Positions 9,265 to 18,433 of a stretch of 64,000 nucleotides of DNA are shown one piece after another. How positions within the stretch are numbered: the stretch's first letter is position 1; each line of letters starts with the position of its first letter. A program made the position numbers and the translations under genes. Under the pieces are notes generated by a model. The model ran no database searches. It had not been told where the DNA came from and worked only from the letters and a program-made list of their open reading frames with translations. Source of the DNA: an uncultured Tenacibaculum sp. (GTDB taxonomy: Bacteria > Bacteroidota > Bacteroidia > Flavobacteriales > Flavobacteriaceae); contig CANMIL010000012.1 in the NCBI GenBank assembly GCA_947497895.1, forward strand, positions 1-64,000, given 5' to 3'.

Positions 9265-10023
9265 TTAAATAGCTTCAACTATTGCTAAAAAGTCATTTGG
9301 TTTTAATGAAGCTCCTCCAATCAACCCTCCATCAACGTCTGGTTTCGAGAAAATTTCTTCAGCATTCGCAGGCTTTACACTTCCTCCATATAAAATAGAA
9401 ACAGATTCAGCCAATTCTTTATTATACTCTTTTTCTAATACTTGTCTAATAAAAGCGTGCATTTCTTGCGCTTGCTCAGGCGAAGCCGTTTCTCCTGTTC
9501 CAATTGCCCAAACTGGTTCATAAGCCAGTATGACATTAGAAAAATTCTCTTTTAACAAATGGAAAAGACTTTCTCTTAATTGTGTTTCAACAACGTCAAA
9601 ATGCTTCTCCGATTTTCTGTCTTCTAACGACTCTCCAAAACAAAAGATCACTTCTAAATTGTTTGCCAATGCTGTATCAACCTTTTTAGCTAATAATTCG
9701 TTTGATTCTGCAAAGATACTTCTTCTTTCTGAATGACCTAATATTACAATTTCAATTCCTATTTCTGACAACATATCAGCAGAAACCTCTCCTGTAAAAG
9801 CACCACTTTTTGCTTCATGCATATTTTGTGCTGCTACTTCAACAATTGATTTTTCAGTTCTTTTTACAGCTGAATTTAAATTCACAAAACTAGGAGCTAT
9901 AATTACTCTTTTCCCTTTTGATTTTTTAGCTGATACTCCTTTTTTAATTCCCTTAATAAGATCTTTTGCCTCCTTAAGGTTTTTATTCATTTTCCAGTTA
10001 CCGGCAACGATGTTTTTTCTCAC
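9265..10023 (-). CDS. tpiA: Triose-phosphate isomerase
   Basis: Interconverts dihydroxyacetone phosphate and glyceraldehyde 3-phosphate in glycolysis. All catalytic landmarks are visible: NWKMNKN (Asn and Lys), the histidine in VILGHSERRS, the glutamate in AYEPVWAIGTGETAS with flexible loop 6, and the phosphate-binding LYGGSVKP and LIGGAS. I chose the GTG at 10023, which gives a 252-residue protein starting RKNIVAGNWKMN as in the family. The upstream ATG at 10077 would add 18 unrelated residues, and its codon overlaps the 3' side of a gene and sits 4 nt upstream of a -7 promoter element at 10071-10064. Confidence 0.95.
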   Translation of the reverse strand: MRKNIVAGNWKMNKNLKEAKDLIKGIKKGVSAKKSKGKRVIIAPSFVNLNSAVKRTEKSIVEVAAQNMHEAKSGAFTGEVSADMLSEIGIEIVILGHSERRSIFAESNELLAKKVDTALANNLEVIFCFGESLEDRKSEKHFDVVETQLRESLFHLLKENFSNVILAYEPVWAIGTGETASPEQAQEMHAFIRQVLEKEYNKELAESVSILYGGSVKPANAEEIFSKPDVDGGLIGGASLKPNDFLAIVEAI

Positions 10024-10063
10024 TGTATAAAGTTTTATTATAATTACTGAAGTTTGTAGCAAA

Positions 10064-10071
10064 CAAAAGTA
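10064..10071 (-). promoter_or_regulatory. -7 element upstream of tpiA
   Basis: TACTTTTG on the minus strand fits TAnnTTTG. It would start transcription near 10057, downstream of the ATG at 10077 and upstream of the GTG at 10023, so it supports the GTG start. No clean TTG at -33 is present. Confidence 0.4.
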
Positions 10072-10073
10072 CA

Positions 10074-10571
10074 TCATTTTTTTAAGGTATCATCTAAAAC
10101 GTTTTCTTTCAATCGGGTACAATCAAAAACCTCAATGGTTTCATCCTCATTTACAATCAAATACCTTGGGATCCAGTCCAATTGCAAAAACTTACCAAAA
10201 GAGCCATCCCAACCTGAAGGTAAATAATAATGTGTACCTAATACTTCATATTTTTTTAAAGCGTTACTCCAATCATTGTACGATTTATCAATTGAAATAT
10301 TTATGTATTCAAATTGAGAATATTGTTTTTTTAAAATATTGTTTTCAGGAATGCTGTTTAAACAATCTTTACACCAAGAGGCCCAAATATTAATGACTCT
10401 TTTTTTATTGGATTTAGGTTTAAAAATATCAGCTACTCTAATAGAATCTCCTTGTTTAGTTAAAAGAATATCCTGTAGCGATTTATTATTAAACTGTGTT
10501 TCAATCTTTTTTGAACATCCAATTACACTCAATATTAAAAAGAAAATTAGCATTATTTTTTTCCATATCAT
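10074..10571 (-). CDS. TlpA-like thioredoxin-fold lipoprotein (CKDC)
   Basis: A 165-residue periplasm-facing redoxin. The lipoprotein signal ends LSVIGC (Cys about 19). A thioredoxin fold follows with active site WASWCKDC and the cis-proline segment WIPRYLIV. It probably reduces or exchanges disulfides at the membrane, as TlpA/ResA proteins do; the partner is unknown. A paralogue lies directly upstream (10609-11079). Its TGA stop overlaps an ATG of the following frame in an ATGA. Confidence 0.85.
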   Translation of the reverse strand: MIWKKIMLIFFLILSVIGCSKKIETQFNNKSLQDILLTKQGDSIRVADIFKPKSNKKRVINIWASWCKDCLNSIPENNILKKQYSQFEYINISIDKSYNDWSNALKKYEVLGTHYYLPSGWDGSFGKFLQLDWIPRYLIVNEDETIEVFDCTRLKENVLDDTLKK

Positions 10572-10608
10572 AAGACTGTATTTTAATAAGTTATTTATTC
10601 GATTCCAT

Positions 10609-11079
10609 TTAGAGTGACTCCTTTATTTTAGAAACTTTTGAAGATTTAAATACTTTGATTTCTCCTTCTTTATTTAATACTAAAAACCTTGGAATTTCTT
10701 TAAGTTTTAAAAATCTCCCCAAAAATCCTTTCCCTTTTCTTGGCAAGTAGTAATGTTCCCCTTTCACAGGTAAGTCCTCCACCCCTCTTTTCCAGTCGAA
10801 ATAAGAATGATCTACTGACAAAAAAACATATTTTATATTTTTATTTTCCTTCTGAAATTCTCCTATTTCCTCCAAGCTTTTTTGACTAAAAGGGCAATAA
10901 CTCGCATAGATATGAATTAGGGTTTTGTTTTGGTTTTTACTATTTATTATTTCCGAAAACTTAAGAGAATCTCTTTCTACAGATAAAATATTTTCTTCCA
11001 GTGATGACTTATCAAATTTACTGGGCTGAAAAATCCCACAACTTATAAATATTAATGATAACAGAATTAGTTTTTTCAT
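10609..11079 (-). CDS. TlpA-like lipoprotein with single-cysteine active site (CPFS)
   Basis: A 156-residue paralogue of the next gene downstream: same lipobox layout (LIFISC), similar length, and shared segments such as HYYLP, GFLGRFLKLKEIPRFLVLN and SVDHSYFDW. The active site reads YASYCPFS, so the resolving cysteine is replaced by serine. It cannot work as a dithiol oxidoreductase by itself; a monothiol, binding or peroxiredoxin-like role is possible. Tandem duplication with divergence is the simplest origin. Confidence 0.82.
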   Translation of the reverse strand: MKKLILLSLIFISCGIFQPSKFDKSSLEENILSVERDSLKFSEIINSKNQNKTLIHIYASYCPFSQKSLEEIGEFQKENKNIKYVFLSVDHSYFDWKRGVEDLPVKGEHYYLPRKGKGFLGRFLKLKEIPRFLVLNKEGEIKVFKSSKVSKIKESL

Positions 11080-11129
11080 TCTAATTTGAAGTTATTGTTA
11101 TAGTAATAAAACGTCAGAATCTCCGAATA

Positions 11130-12206
11130 TTATTCAAGTTTCACTCTAGGATCGAGCCAAGTGTATGCAATATCAACCAAAATATTTATAGTTATAAAAA
11201 TTGTAGCAATTACCAAGACACTTCCCATGATAACGGGTAAATCTAATGTATTTAAAGAATTCACAATTTCCTTTCCTAAGCCATTCCAATTGAAAATATA
11301 CTCCACAAAAACAGCTCCAGCAAGCATGGATGCAAACCAACCAGAAATTGCAGTTATTACAGGGTTTAAAGCGTTTTTGAAAGCATGATTTTTAATAATT
11401 TGAAAAGTATTTAAACCTTTAGCTTTTGCAGTTCTTATATAATCCTGATTTAGAACTTCGAGTAGTGAATTCCTCATTAGCTGAATAACTACCGCTAGAG
11501 GTCGTATTCCTAGGACAACTGCAGGTAATATCAAACTACTCCATTTAATATGGATTCCCTCACCAAAATCATCAACCTCGTAAAGACTGCCAGTCATTTC
11601 AAGCCCTGTAACCTCATGTAGCACAAAACCAAATAGCCACGCAAACAAGATTGCTGAGAAAAATGAAGGAACACTCATTCCCAAAGTGCTAATCACTGCA
11701 ATTATTTTATCAAATAACGAATCCTTAAATACCGCCGAGAGAATACCTAAAAACAAACCAAAAACTATAGCAATACTAATCGCTGATAACGCTAAAACGA
11801 AAGTATTGGGCATTGTTTCCTTTATTACACTCAACACATCCTTTCCATTTTTTTGAAATGATTCTCTTAAATATGGAGTTTTCAAAACTACAGTGGTACT
11901 TCCAAAAGTTCCAACAGTTATAAAGTCGTATTTATCTTGGTTTAAGTAAGTATAGTTCTCCTTTGAAGAGCTATGAAATGATAGTGGTGAAATATCATTT
12001 AAATAATACAAATATTGAGTAAAAACGGGTTGATCGAATCCATACTTTTTTCGAATGTTTTCAAGTTGCTTAGAATCTTCTCTTTGATCTAGCATCATTC
12101 TTGCTGGATCTCCAGGAAGTACATTGAAAAGAAAGAAAATAACAGTTACTACTCCAAATAGAGTTAAGAAACCATAAAAAAGCTTGTTTATAATATACTG
12201 AAACAT
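11130..12206 (-). CDS. OppB/DppB-type ABC transporter permease
   Basis: Inner-membrane permease of a peptide or nickel type importer. It has an N-terminal membrane helix, then LFNVLPGDPARMML, a long periplasmic loop, five further helices and the EAA-type loop VLNQDYIRTAKAKGLNTFQIIKNHAFKNALNPVI (shown by its central YIRTAKAKGL). It ends LDPRVKLE, typical of the family. I use the ATG at 12206 rather than a TTG at 12215. No partner permease, ATPase or binding protein is adjacent, so its partners must lie elsewhere. Confidence 0.9.
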   Translation of the reverse strand: MFQYIINKLFYGFLTLFGVVTVIFFLFNVLPGDPARMMLDQREDSKQLENIRKKYGFDQPVFTQYLYYLNDISPLSFHSSSKENYTYLNQDKYDFITVGTFGSTTVVLKTPYLRESFQKNGKDVLSVIKETMPNTFVLALSAISIAIVFGLFLGILSAVFKDSLFDKIIAVISTLGMSVPSFFSAILFAWLFGFVLHEVTGLEMTGSLYEVDDFGEGIHIKWSSLILPAVVLGIRPLAVVIQLMRNSLLEVLNQDYIRTAKAKGLNTFQIIKNHAFKNALNPVITAISGWFASMLAGAVFVEYIFNWNGLGKEIVNSLNTLDLPVIMGSVLVIATIFITINILVDIAYTWLDPRVKLE

Positions 12207-12241
12207 TGAAAACAAAGATAACAGAAACTCCTAAATTTGCT

Positions 12242-12249
12242 TACTTTTG
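12242..12249 (+). promoter_or_regulatory. -7 element of pyrF
   Basis: TACTTTTG, an exact TAnnTTTG match, 20 nt before the pyrF ATG. No TTG is found at the usual 17-23 nt spacing upstream. Confidence 0.5.
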
Positions 12250-12269
12250 CCTAACTTTTATAAGAACTC

Positions 12270-13082
12270 ATGACAACACAACAACTTGTATCTGAAATTA
12301 AGAAGAAAAAAACTTTTTTATGTATTGGTTTAGATGTGGATCTAAATAAAATTCCTGAACATCTTTTAAAGGAAGAAGATCCAATTTTTGCTTTTAACAA
12401 GGCAATTATCGATGCTACTCATCATTTATGTGTGGCATACAAACCAAATACAGCGTTTTATGAAGCTTATGGTATAAAAGGATGGAAAGCTCTAGAAAAA
12501 ACCATTGAGTACCTTAACACAAATCATCCAGAAATTTTTACAATTGCTGATGCTAAAAGAGGTGATATTGGGAATACATCAACCATGTATGCTAAAGCTT
12601 TCTTTGAAGATTTAGCTTTTGATAGTGTTACAGTTGCTCCGTATATGGGAAAAGACTCTGTTGAACCTTTTCTAGCTTTTGAAGATAAGCACACCATTAT
12701 GCTAGCCTTGACATCCAATGCAGGTGCCTTTGATTTTCAAACCAAAGAAATTGAAGCAAAAGAATTATATAAACATGTATTGGAAACATCAAAAGGATGG
12801 AAAAATTCAGAGAACCTGATGTACGTTGTTGGTGCCACCAAAGCAGAATATTTGGCTGATATCAGAGAAATAATTCCGAGTAGCTTTTTGTTAGTTCCAG
12901 GCGTTGGTGCGCAAGGAGGAAATTTACAAGATGTATGTAGGTATGGAATGAATGAACAAATTGGCTTATTAATTAATTCTTCACGTGGTATTATTTACGC
13001 TGGAAACGATCAAGATTTTGCGGAAAAAGCGGCAGCTCAAGCCGAGTCTCTTCAAAAACAAATGGAAACTATTTTAAAATAA
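12270..13082 (+). CDS. pyrF: Orotidine 5'-phosphate decarboxylase
   Basis: Last step of UMP synthesis, decarboxylating OMP. The 270-residue product is of the longer type 2 class found in Bacteroidota and actinobacteria. The catalytic segment DAKRGDIGNT is clear, and the N terminus (FLCIGLDVDLNKIP) and phosphate-binding region (LVPGVGAQGG) fit. It is divergent from the permease gene with a 63-nt gap and ends at a hairpin. Confidence 0.97.
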   Translation: MTTQQLVSEIKKKKTFLCIGLDVDLNKIPEHLLKEEDPIFAFNKAIIDATHHLCVAYKPNTAFYEAYGIKGWKALEKTIEYLNTNHPEIFTIADAKRGDIGNTSTMYAKAFFEDLAFDSVTVAPYMGKDSVEPFLAFEDKHTIMLALTSNAGAFDFQTKEIEAKELYKHVLETSKGWKNSENLMYVVGATKAEYLADIREIIPSSFLLVPGVGAQGGNLQDVCRYGMNEQIGLLINSSRGIIYAGNDQDFAEKAAAQAESLQKQMETILK

Positions 13083-13083
13083 A

Positions 13084-13114
13084 AAAGTCAAGGTTAATGA
13101 CTCCTTGACTTATT
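13084..13114. terminator. pyrF terminator
   Basis: AAGTCAAGG (13085-13093) pairs with CCTTGACTT (13103-13111) around a 9-nt loop, directly after the pyrF stop codon. Confidence 0.75.
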
Positions 13115-13256
13115 TAATTAATTCAAACAATATACCAATGAGAACAAAGTAATGGTATATTCGGCAAAGGTACTTTCTTTAGTGCTTGTCACTTTGAATT
13201 TTGATTTGAACGACTTATGTTTTGATTTGAAACAAACAATTTTATCAATAATCATA

Positions 13257-13290
13257 AAAAAAAGCTGAAATCTTACGATTTCAGCTTTTA
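13257..13290 (-). terminator. susD terminator
   Basis: A 13-bp arm around AAAAGCTGAAATC (13260-13272) pairs with 13277-13289, loop TTAC, flanked by A and T tracts. It ends the minus-strand SusC-SusD transcript. Confidence 0.85.
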
Positions 13291-13313
13291 TGTTATTTTT
13301 CAAACTAATTGTA

Positions 13314-14807
13314 CTAGTTGATAAATGGATTGTTTTGAACTTCTGATTGAGGAATTTCAAGGTCTAATTTATCATCATTATAAGGAATAGTCTCTCCTAC
13401 TAAATATAAGTGATTAGCTCCTCTAACAACATTCCCTTTATTTCTCTTCAATGCTAAATAACTCTTTCCTTCACCCCAGAATTCGATTCTAGTCTGTAAA
13501 TAAATCTCATTGATTAAATCTTGTCCTGTTAATGCATCTACATATGCATAATCTGCAGCATCGTCGAATCTATTTACCAATACATCTTTCAGACGGTTTT
13601 TCGCCTCTCCTTCATTTCCTGTTTTAGCAGCCAATTCAGCAGATAATAAATACATTTCATCAACTCTTAAATAAACATAATCCGAAACAATTTGTCTCTG
13701 CCCTCTAAATGTTTTGTCTTCATGATAAAACTTATTCAATGGCATTAAATGCTTCATATTTCCAGGTTCAAAATGAAATTGCGTTTTTCTAACATCGTTA
13801 TCATTTATGGCGTTATATAAATTTTCATCAATGGCTTTAACATCTCCGAAAGATTGGTAACTAAATGTATAATAGTCCATTTGTCCCCACCATGATACTA
13901 ATCCTAATCCGTTATCTGTTGTAAGATCTACTCCCCACATCCAACTAGGATTATCATATACGCTATTAAAACCTCCAACAGCTTGTGCCTTTGTTGTAAG
14001 AGAAAACTCTCCACTTTGAATAACATCTTCAGCTAGTGCTCTTGCTATAATATTATCACTCGCTTCACCTCTAGCTGCATAAGTATAAGCTAATAAAGTT
14101 TTAGCTACATTCTGATTAATTTGATAGTGAAAATTTCTATTGAAACCATCAAGTAAATTAATTGCTTCCTCTAGATCATTTATGATAGTATTATAAACTT
14201 CTGCTGTTGTTGCCGGAGCCTTTGCATCAGAATTAGCCTCTAAGTAGATTGGTAAAACTCGTGAAGATGCATTATACTCAGACACATAAAATTGAGCTAA
14301 ATAAAAATATCCATAGGCTCTCAAAGCTTTCGCCTGACCCATTGCTGACTTTGTAGCTTCAGTTACTACTGCGTCGTTTCCTCCTAAGGATCTAATAACC
14401 AAATTAGCTTGGTTAACAATTCTATAGTAATATCTCCAAGCCATATAATTTGGCTTCGCGAAAGAAAAATCTGTTGTTGCAACTAACTGGGCGATACTAC
14501 TATATCTATTGTATGTATTTACAGACAATGCCATATCTCCTGAAAGAAGATCTGATATTACATCGTATCCTTTCTGACCATAATCTTCATGAGAACCTAT
14601 TAACCCTCCCGTATCATTTTGAAAAGTTGTTTCATATACTCCTCTCAAAGTAGCTTCTAATATTTCAGGATAGATTTGTCCTGTTTGTCCAACATCCTCC
14701 ACTGAAATGTTCTCAGTAGGTGTTTCTTCTAAAAAACTCTCACTACATCCAACAGAGATAAAAGTGACAGCACCAAATATAATTGGTTTTATATATTTTT
14801 TGATCAT
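13314..14807 (-). CDS. SusD/RagB-family nutrient-binding lipoprotein
   Basis: Surface lipoprotein that forms the lid and ligand-binding partner of a SusC channel. The 497-residue product has a lipobox (FISVGC, Cys 21), an N-terminal region with SFLEETPTE typical of the family, TPR-like helices (for example AKALRAYGYFYLAQFY) and the C-terminal SusD segment with YVYLRVDEMYLLSAELAAK. It lies 16 nt downstream of its SusC partner. No glycosidase, protease or sulfatase is nearby, so the substrate is not evident. Confidence 0.93.
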   Translation of the reverse strand: MIKKYIKPIIFGAVTFISVGCSESFLEETPTENISVEDVGQTGQIYPEILEATLRGVYETTFQNDTGGLIGSHEDYGQKGYDVISDLLSGDMALSVNTYNRYSSIAQLVATTDFSFAKPNYMAWRYYYRIVNQANLVIRSLGGNDAVVTEATKSAMGQAKALRAYGYFYLAQFYVSEYNASSRVLPIYLEANSDAKAPATTAEVYNTIINDLEEAINLLDGFNRNFHYQINQNVAKTLLAYTYAARGEASDNIIARALAEDVIQSGEFSLTTKAQAVGGFNSVYDNPSWMWGVDLTTDNGLGLVSWWGQMDYYTFSYQSFGDVKAIDENLYNAINDNDVRKTQFHFEPGNMKHLMPLNKFYHEDKTFRGQRQIVSDYVYLRVDEMYLLSAELAAKTGNEGEAKNRLKDVLVNRFDDAADYAYVDALTGQDLINEIYLQTRIEFWGEGKSYLALKRNKGNVVRGANHLYLVGETIPYNDDKLDLEIPQSEVQNNPFIN

Positions 14808-14823
14808 TCTTTTATTTTTTTGA

Positions 14824-17800
14824 TTAAAATCTAGCTCTTACTCCAAAAGTTAATGTAGATAACGGTTGGTAACGATACGTATCTGATGCACCTGTTTCAG
14901 ATGTTGTTGGATTAAATCCATCTCTTGCAGTTAACAAGAATAAATTATCTCCAGACACCCATAGGCTTAATGCTTCTAATCCTGAGGTCTCAATAAACCT
15001 TCTCGGTACGGTATAACCAACTCTTACATTATTCAATGATAAATAATCTGTTGAAGTTACAAAACGAGATGAAGTTGAGTTCGCCTGTAAATCTCTATCA
15101 CTAATTAATTGTGGAACATCTGTTACATCTCCTGATTTTTTCCAACTATTTCTAATATCAGTGTGCCAGTTACCAGATCCAATTTGTCCATTACTCATTA
15201 ATCCAGCATAAGCGCTATCATATGAATGTCCTCCCAAACTATATCCAAACAAAGTACTTATAGAAAAGTCATGTATTTTGGCATTTAATCTAAACGCTCC
15301 TCTTACCGTTGGAATGATTGATTTACCTATATATTTTTGAGTTGCATTGGCATATACATTTGTTGTAGTTCTTGTTACAGCATTATTAGGATTATTCTGT
15401 TGATATTCATATAAACTTGTAATTCCTTCACCTGCGTCAACAGTTCCATTATTGTTAGCATCGTGATAGTACTGATACCAAGTAGCTTTACCTGTTTGAG
15501 AATCAACTCCTGCCCATTCTCTCATATAAAAATCAAATAGTCCTCTTCCTGCTGCACGTCCGTAATTACCAGCAATATCTTGTATTTTTTGCTCTCCTGT
15601 TGATGGATCAATTGGCATATCAATTATGTCACTTGAGAACATTTCTCCATTAATTCCGAAATCTAACTTAAAGTTTTGCTTATCCACAACATGAGTTGTT
15701 ACATCAAATTCAAATCCAGAGTTTCTTAATAAACCATCGTTTACATCCAAGATTGCATTACCAGATGATGGTGGTACTCTTTTCTCGAAAATTAAGTTAT
15801 CCACGTTTTTTACATAATAATCTAAAGATGCATCAACTCTGTTATTAAATAATGTAAATTCTAATCCTGTTTGGAACATCTTAGATGTTTCCCAAGTCAA
15901 TAATGGGTTTTGAGCCGCATTTGGTCTTAAAGAAATCTCTCCTCCTAAGTTACCAATGGTATATGTATCTTGACCTGAATAAATGTCAACACCTGCTTGA
16001 TCTCCAACGATACCAAAACTCGCTTTTAACTTTAAGAAATCAATAAAATCAACTTTCGAAATAAAATCTTCTTCAGATAAAACCCATGATCCACCAATAG
16101 ATCCAAAAGTTCCCCATTTCTGAGTAAAAAACCTTGAAGATCCATCTCTTCTTAAAGATCCTGACAGATAATATTTACGTCTGTAATTATAAGTAACCTG
16201 ACCAAAATAACTTTCTAAAGCAGTTTTTGTTCTCCAACCAACAGCTGGAATTGAATTCACAACATAGTTTGTTGGATCTTGAAGACCATTATAAAGATTT
16301 ACTACTTTATTCTTGTTTATTCTTGAGAACTGATATTCTGTTTGATTCGTTTCATGCGCTAAAAGGGCAGAAATAGAGTGATCTCCAAAAGTCTTGTTAT
16401 ATCTAAAAATGTTCAAGAAATTTTGAGTTAAAGCACTGGAATTAGTTTTTTGTAAAGTACCTCTCTGTTGTACGGCAAAACCATAAAAAGGATTTTGAAC
16501 GTCATCATCAATATTTGAATAATACTGAGCTCCATATTGACTTTCAAACTCCAACCCGTCAAGGATATCAATCTTAAATGAGAAATTACCATTTAATTCA
16601 TGTCTGTCGTTACCTCTGTGATTATAATGTGCATTACCGATGGCATTGGTCATACCTCCAAAACCTCTCGCACCGTAATCATATTGATTTCCACCATATT
16701 TTGTATCCTCTACAAAGTTTCCTTCTGCATCTCTTAAAAATAAAGGGTAAATTGAAGGAATATTCTCTACAAACCAGAATACATTTCCAGAATCTTCCGT
16801 TTGTCCATTTCTAATTCTTCTTCCTAAACTATATCCAATGTTTGCCTTTGCCGTTAACCATTCTTTTGGTTTATGAGAAATATTTAATCTCGTAGCATAA
16901 CGCTTGTATCCTGTATTTACAGAAAAACCTTTATCATCTAAATAACCAAATGAGCTAAAATACTTAGTATCTTCGTTTCCACCACTCATTTTTATATTTG
17001 CTTCTGTTCTCATTGAAGATTGAAATGCATAATCTCTCCAGTCCTCTGGCGTGTATCTTCTCCCAACGTTTGGTCTAACCTTACCCGTTGCTGGATCGAT
17101 AATATCTTCTACGTTATTAGTATTATAAAAGTTATAAGTTGGGTTAATCCCTCTCCCTGAAAATAAATTAGCATTTGCATACGCTATAGCGTCATCATTT
17201 GGGTTCAAATCCAAAGCTCTGTTTCCAATAGCTTGCCAAGCCAATTCAACATACTCATTAGGTGAAGTTATCACATCATAACGAGGCAATAACTGAAAGT
17301 TAACTCCAGTTTTCACATCAACTTCAATTGAACTTGTCCCTGCTTTACCAGATTTTGTAGTAATCATAATTACTCCATTTGCTCCACGAGAACCATAAAT
17401 TGCCGTTGCTGAAGCATCCTTTAAAACTGTTGTCGATTCAATATCTGCTGGGTTTATTGAATTAATAGAGCCAGAAAACGGAACTCCATCAACTACATAT
17501 AAAGGGTCTCTGTTTCCGTTTACAGAACCAAATCCTCTAATACGGATAGTTGCCACAGTACCAGGTTGTCCTGATGTATTGATTACATTTACTCCAGCAA
17601 CCTCACCTACCAATGCTTGAGATACATTGGACACAGATTTAGCTTCTAATATTTCCGCCTTTACAACTTTTGCTGTACCTGTGAATGACTGTTTTGTAGT
17701 AGTACCGTAACCAACAACAACTACTTCTTCAAGTAGACTACTGTCATTTTCTAGCACAATATTTATTCGATTTGAAGTACCTACTACTCTTTCAACAGTT

Positions 17801-18033
17801 TTCATTCCTACGAAACTAAATACTAGGATATCTCCTGCTTTAGCTTTTAAAGAATAATTCCCATCAAAGTCAGTTTCAGTACCGAAAGTAGTACCTTTTT
17901 TCAAAACGGTTGCTCCAGGCAATGGTCCTGATTCATCAGAAACGTTTCCTGAAACTGTCTTGTCTTGCGCAAAAGTTATTTGCACAATTAACGCTAATAG
18001 AAGCGTTAAAATTCCATTAAACTTTGTTTTCAT
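14824..18033 (-). CDS. SusC/RagA-family TonB-dependent outer membrane transporter
   Basis: A 1069-residue TonB-dependent channel. Layout: signal peptide (1-22), carboxypeptidase-regulatory-like domain (about 26-100, with TDFDGNYSLKAKAGDILVFS), the LEEVVVVGYG motif where TonB-box function is expected, plug domain (about 115-225, with VTNTSGQPGT-like and GVPFSGSINSINP segments), and a 22-strand barrel ending in LTFGVRARF. The length is normal for SusC. It is cotranscribed with SusD downstream. I found no anti-sigma/ECF pair or hybrid two-component sensor next to it; the orphan LytTR regulator at 18434 is divergent. Confidence 0.95.
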   Translation of the reverse strand: MKTKFNGILTLLLALIVQITFAQDKTVSGNVSDESGPLPGATVLKKGTTFGTETDFDGNYSLKAKAGDILVFSFVGMKTVERVVGTSNRINIVLENDSSLLEEVVVVGYGTTTKQSFTGTAKVVKAEILEAKSVSNVSQALVGEVAGVNVINTSGQPGTVATIRIRGFGSVNGNRDPLYVVDGVPFSGSINSINPADIESTTVLKDASATAIYGSRGANGVIMITTKSGKAGTSSIEVDVKTGVNFQLLPRYDVITSPNEYVELAWQAIGNRALDLNPNDDAIAYANANLFSGRGINPTYNFYNTNNVEDIIDPATGKVRPNVGRRYTPEDWRDYAFQSSMRTEANIKMSGGNEDTKYFSSFGYLDDKGFSVNTGYKRYATRLNISHKPKEWLTAKANIGYSLGRRIRNGQTEDSGNVFWFVENIPSIYPLFLRDAEGNFVEDTKYGGNQYDYGARGFGGMTNAIGNAHYNHRGNDRHELNGNFSFKIDILDGLEFESQYGAQYYSNIDDDVQNPFYGFAVQQRGTLQKTNSSALTQNFLNIFRYNKTFGDHSISALLAHETNQTEYQFSRINKNKVVNLYNGLQDPTNYVVNSIPAVGWRTKTALESYFGQVTYNYRRKYYLSGSLRRDGSSRFFTQKWGTFGSIGGSWVLSEEDFISKVDFIDFLKLKASFGIVGDQAGVDIYSGQDTYTIGNLGGEISLRPNAAQNPLLTWETSKMFQTGLEFTLFNNRVDASLDYYVKNVDNLIFEKRVPPSSGNAILDVNDGLLRNSGFEFDVTTHVVDKQNFKLDFGINGEMFSSDIIDMPIDPSTGEQKIQDIAGNYGRAAGRGLFDFYMREWAGVDSQTGKATWYQYYHDANNNGTVDAGEGITSLYEYQQNNPNNAVTRTTTNVYANATQKYIGKSIIPTVRGAFRLNAKIHDFSISTLFGYSLGGHSYDSAYAGLMSNGQIGSGNWHTDIRNSWKKSGDVTDVPQLISDRDLQANSTSSRFVTSTDYLSLNNVRVGYTVPRRFIETSGLEALSLWVSGDNLFLLTARDGFNPTTSETGASDTYRYQPLSTLTFGVRARF

Positions 18034-18433
18034 TGTAAATTATTGAATTATTATTAACAGCCATAAAACTATAGGTAGTAACCTTCTGTTAACATTCATT
18101 TGATGTAAACAACTTTAATTTTGATGTGAAAAAACAGATTTAGGATATAAAAAAAATCAGCTTAAGAATTAGGACTTATTAAAGAGATGTTAATTTTTTT
18201 TAATATCTCTTATTTATCTCTATTTACTAACTTTTCTTTATTAGTTTTGCTGTAAATACTAATTTCAAGAAAAACATTATCCCCTGAAAAAAATGATTTG
18301 TATAACCCCTTGTAAATTAACTTCTCAATTGCTATAACCACAAATTGAAAATTACACGTTTACAGAAAATTAAGAGTTGTTGAACAATCCTACTCATGGA
18401 TTTTCTACTTTCCTTTTTTAAGAAGAAAATGAA
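18034..18433. other. Intergenic region between SusC and LytTR genes
   Basis: A 400-nt AT-rich divergent intergenic region. A TAGTTTTG at 18242-18249 on the plus strand fits the -7 consensus, but no matching TTG was found. No other feature can be supported. Confidence 0.4.

Noticed and set aside
13118..13360. 80-codon minus-strand frame after susD
   Set aside because: Overlaps the susD 3' end and includes the susD terminator hairpin.
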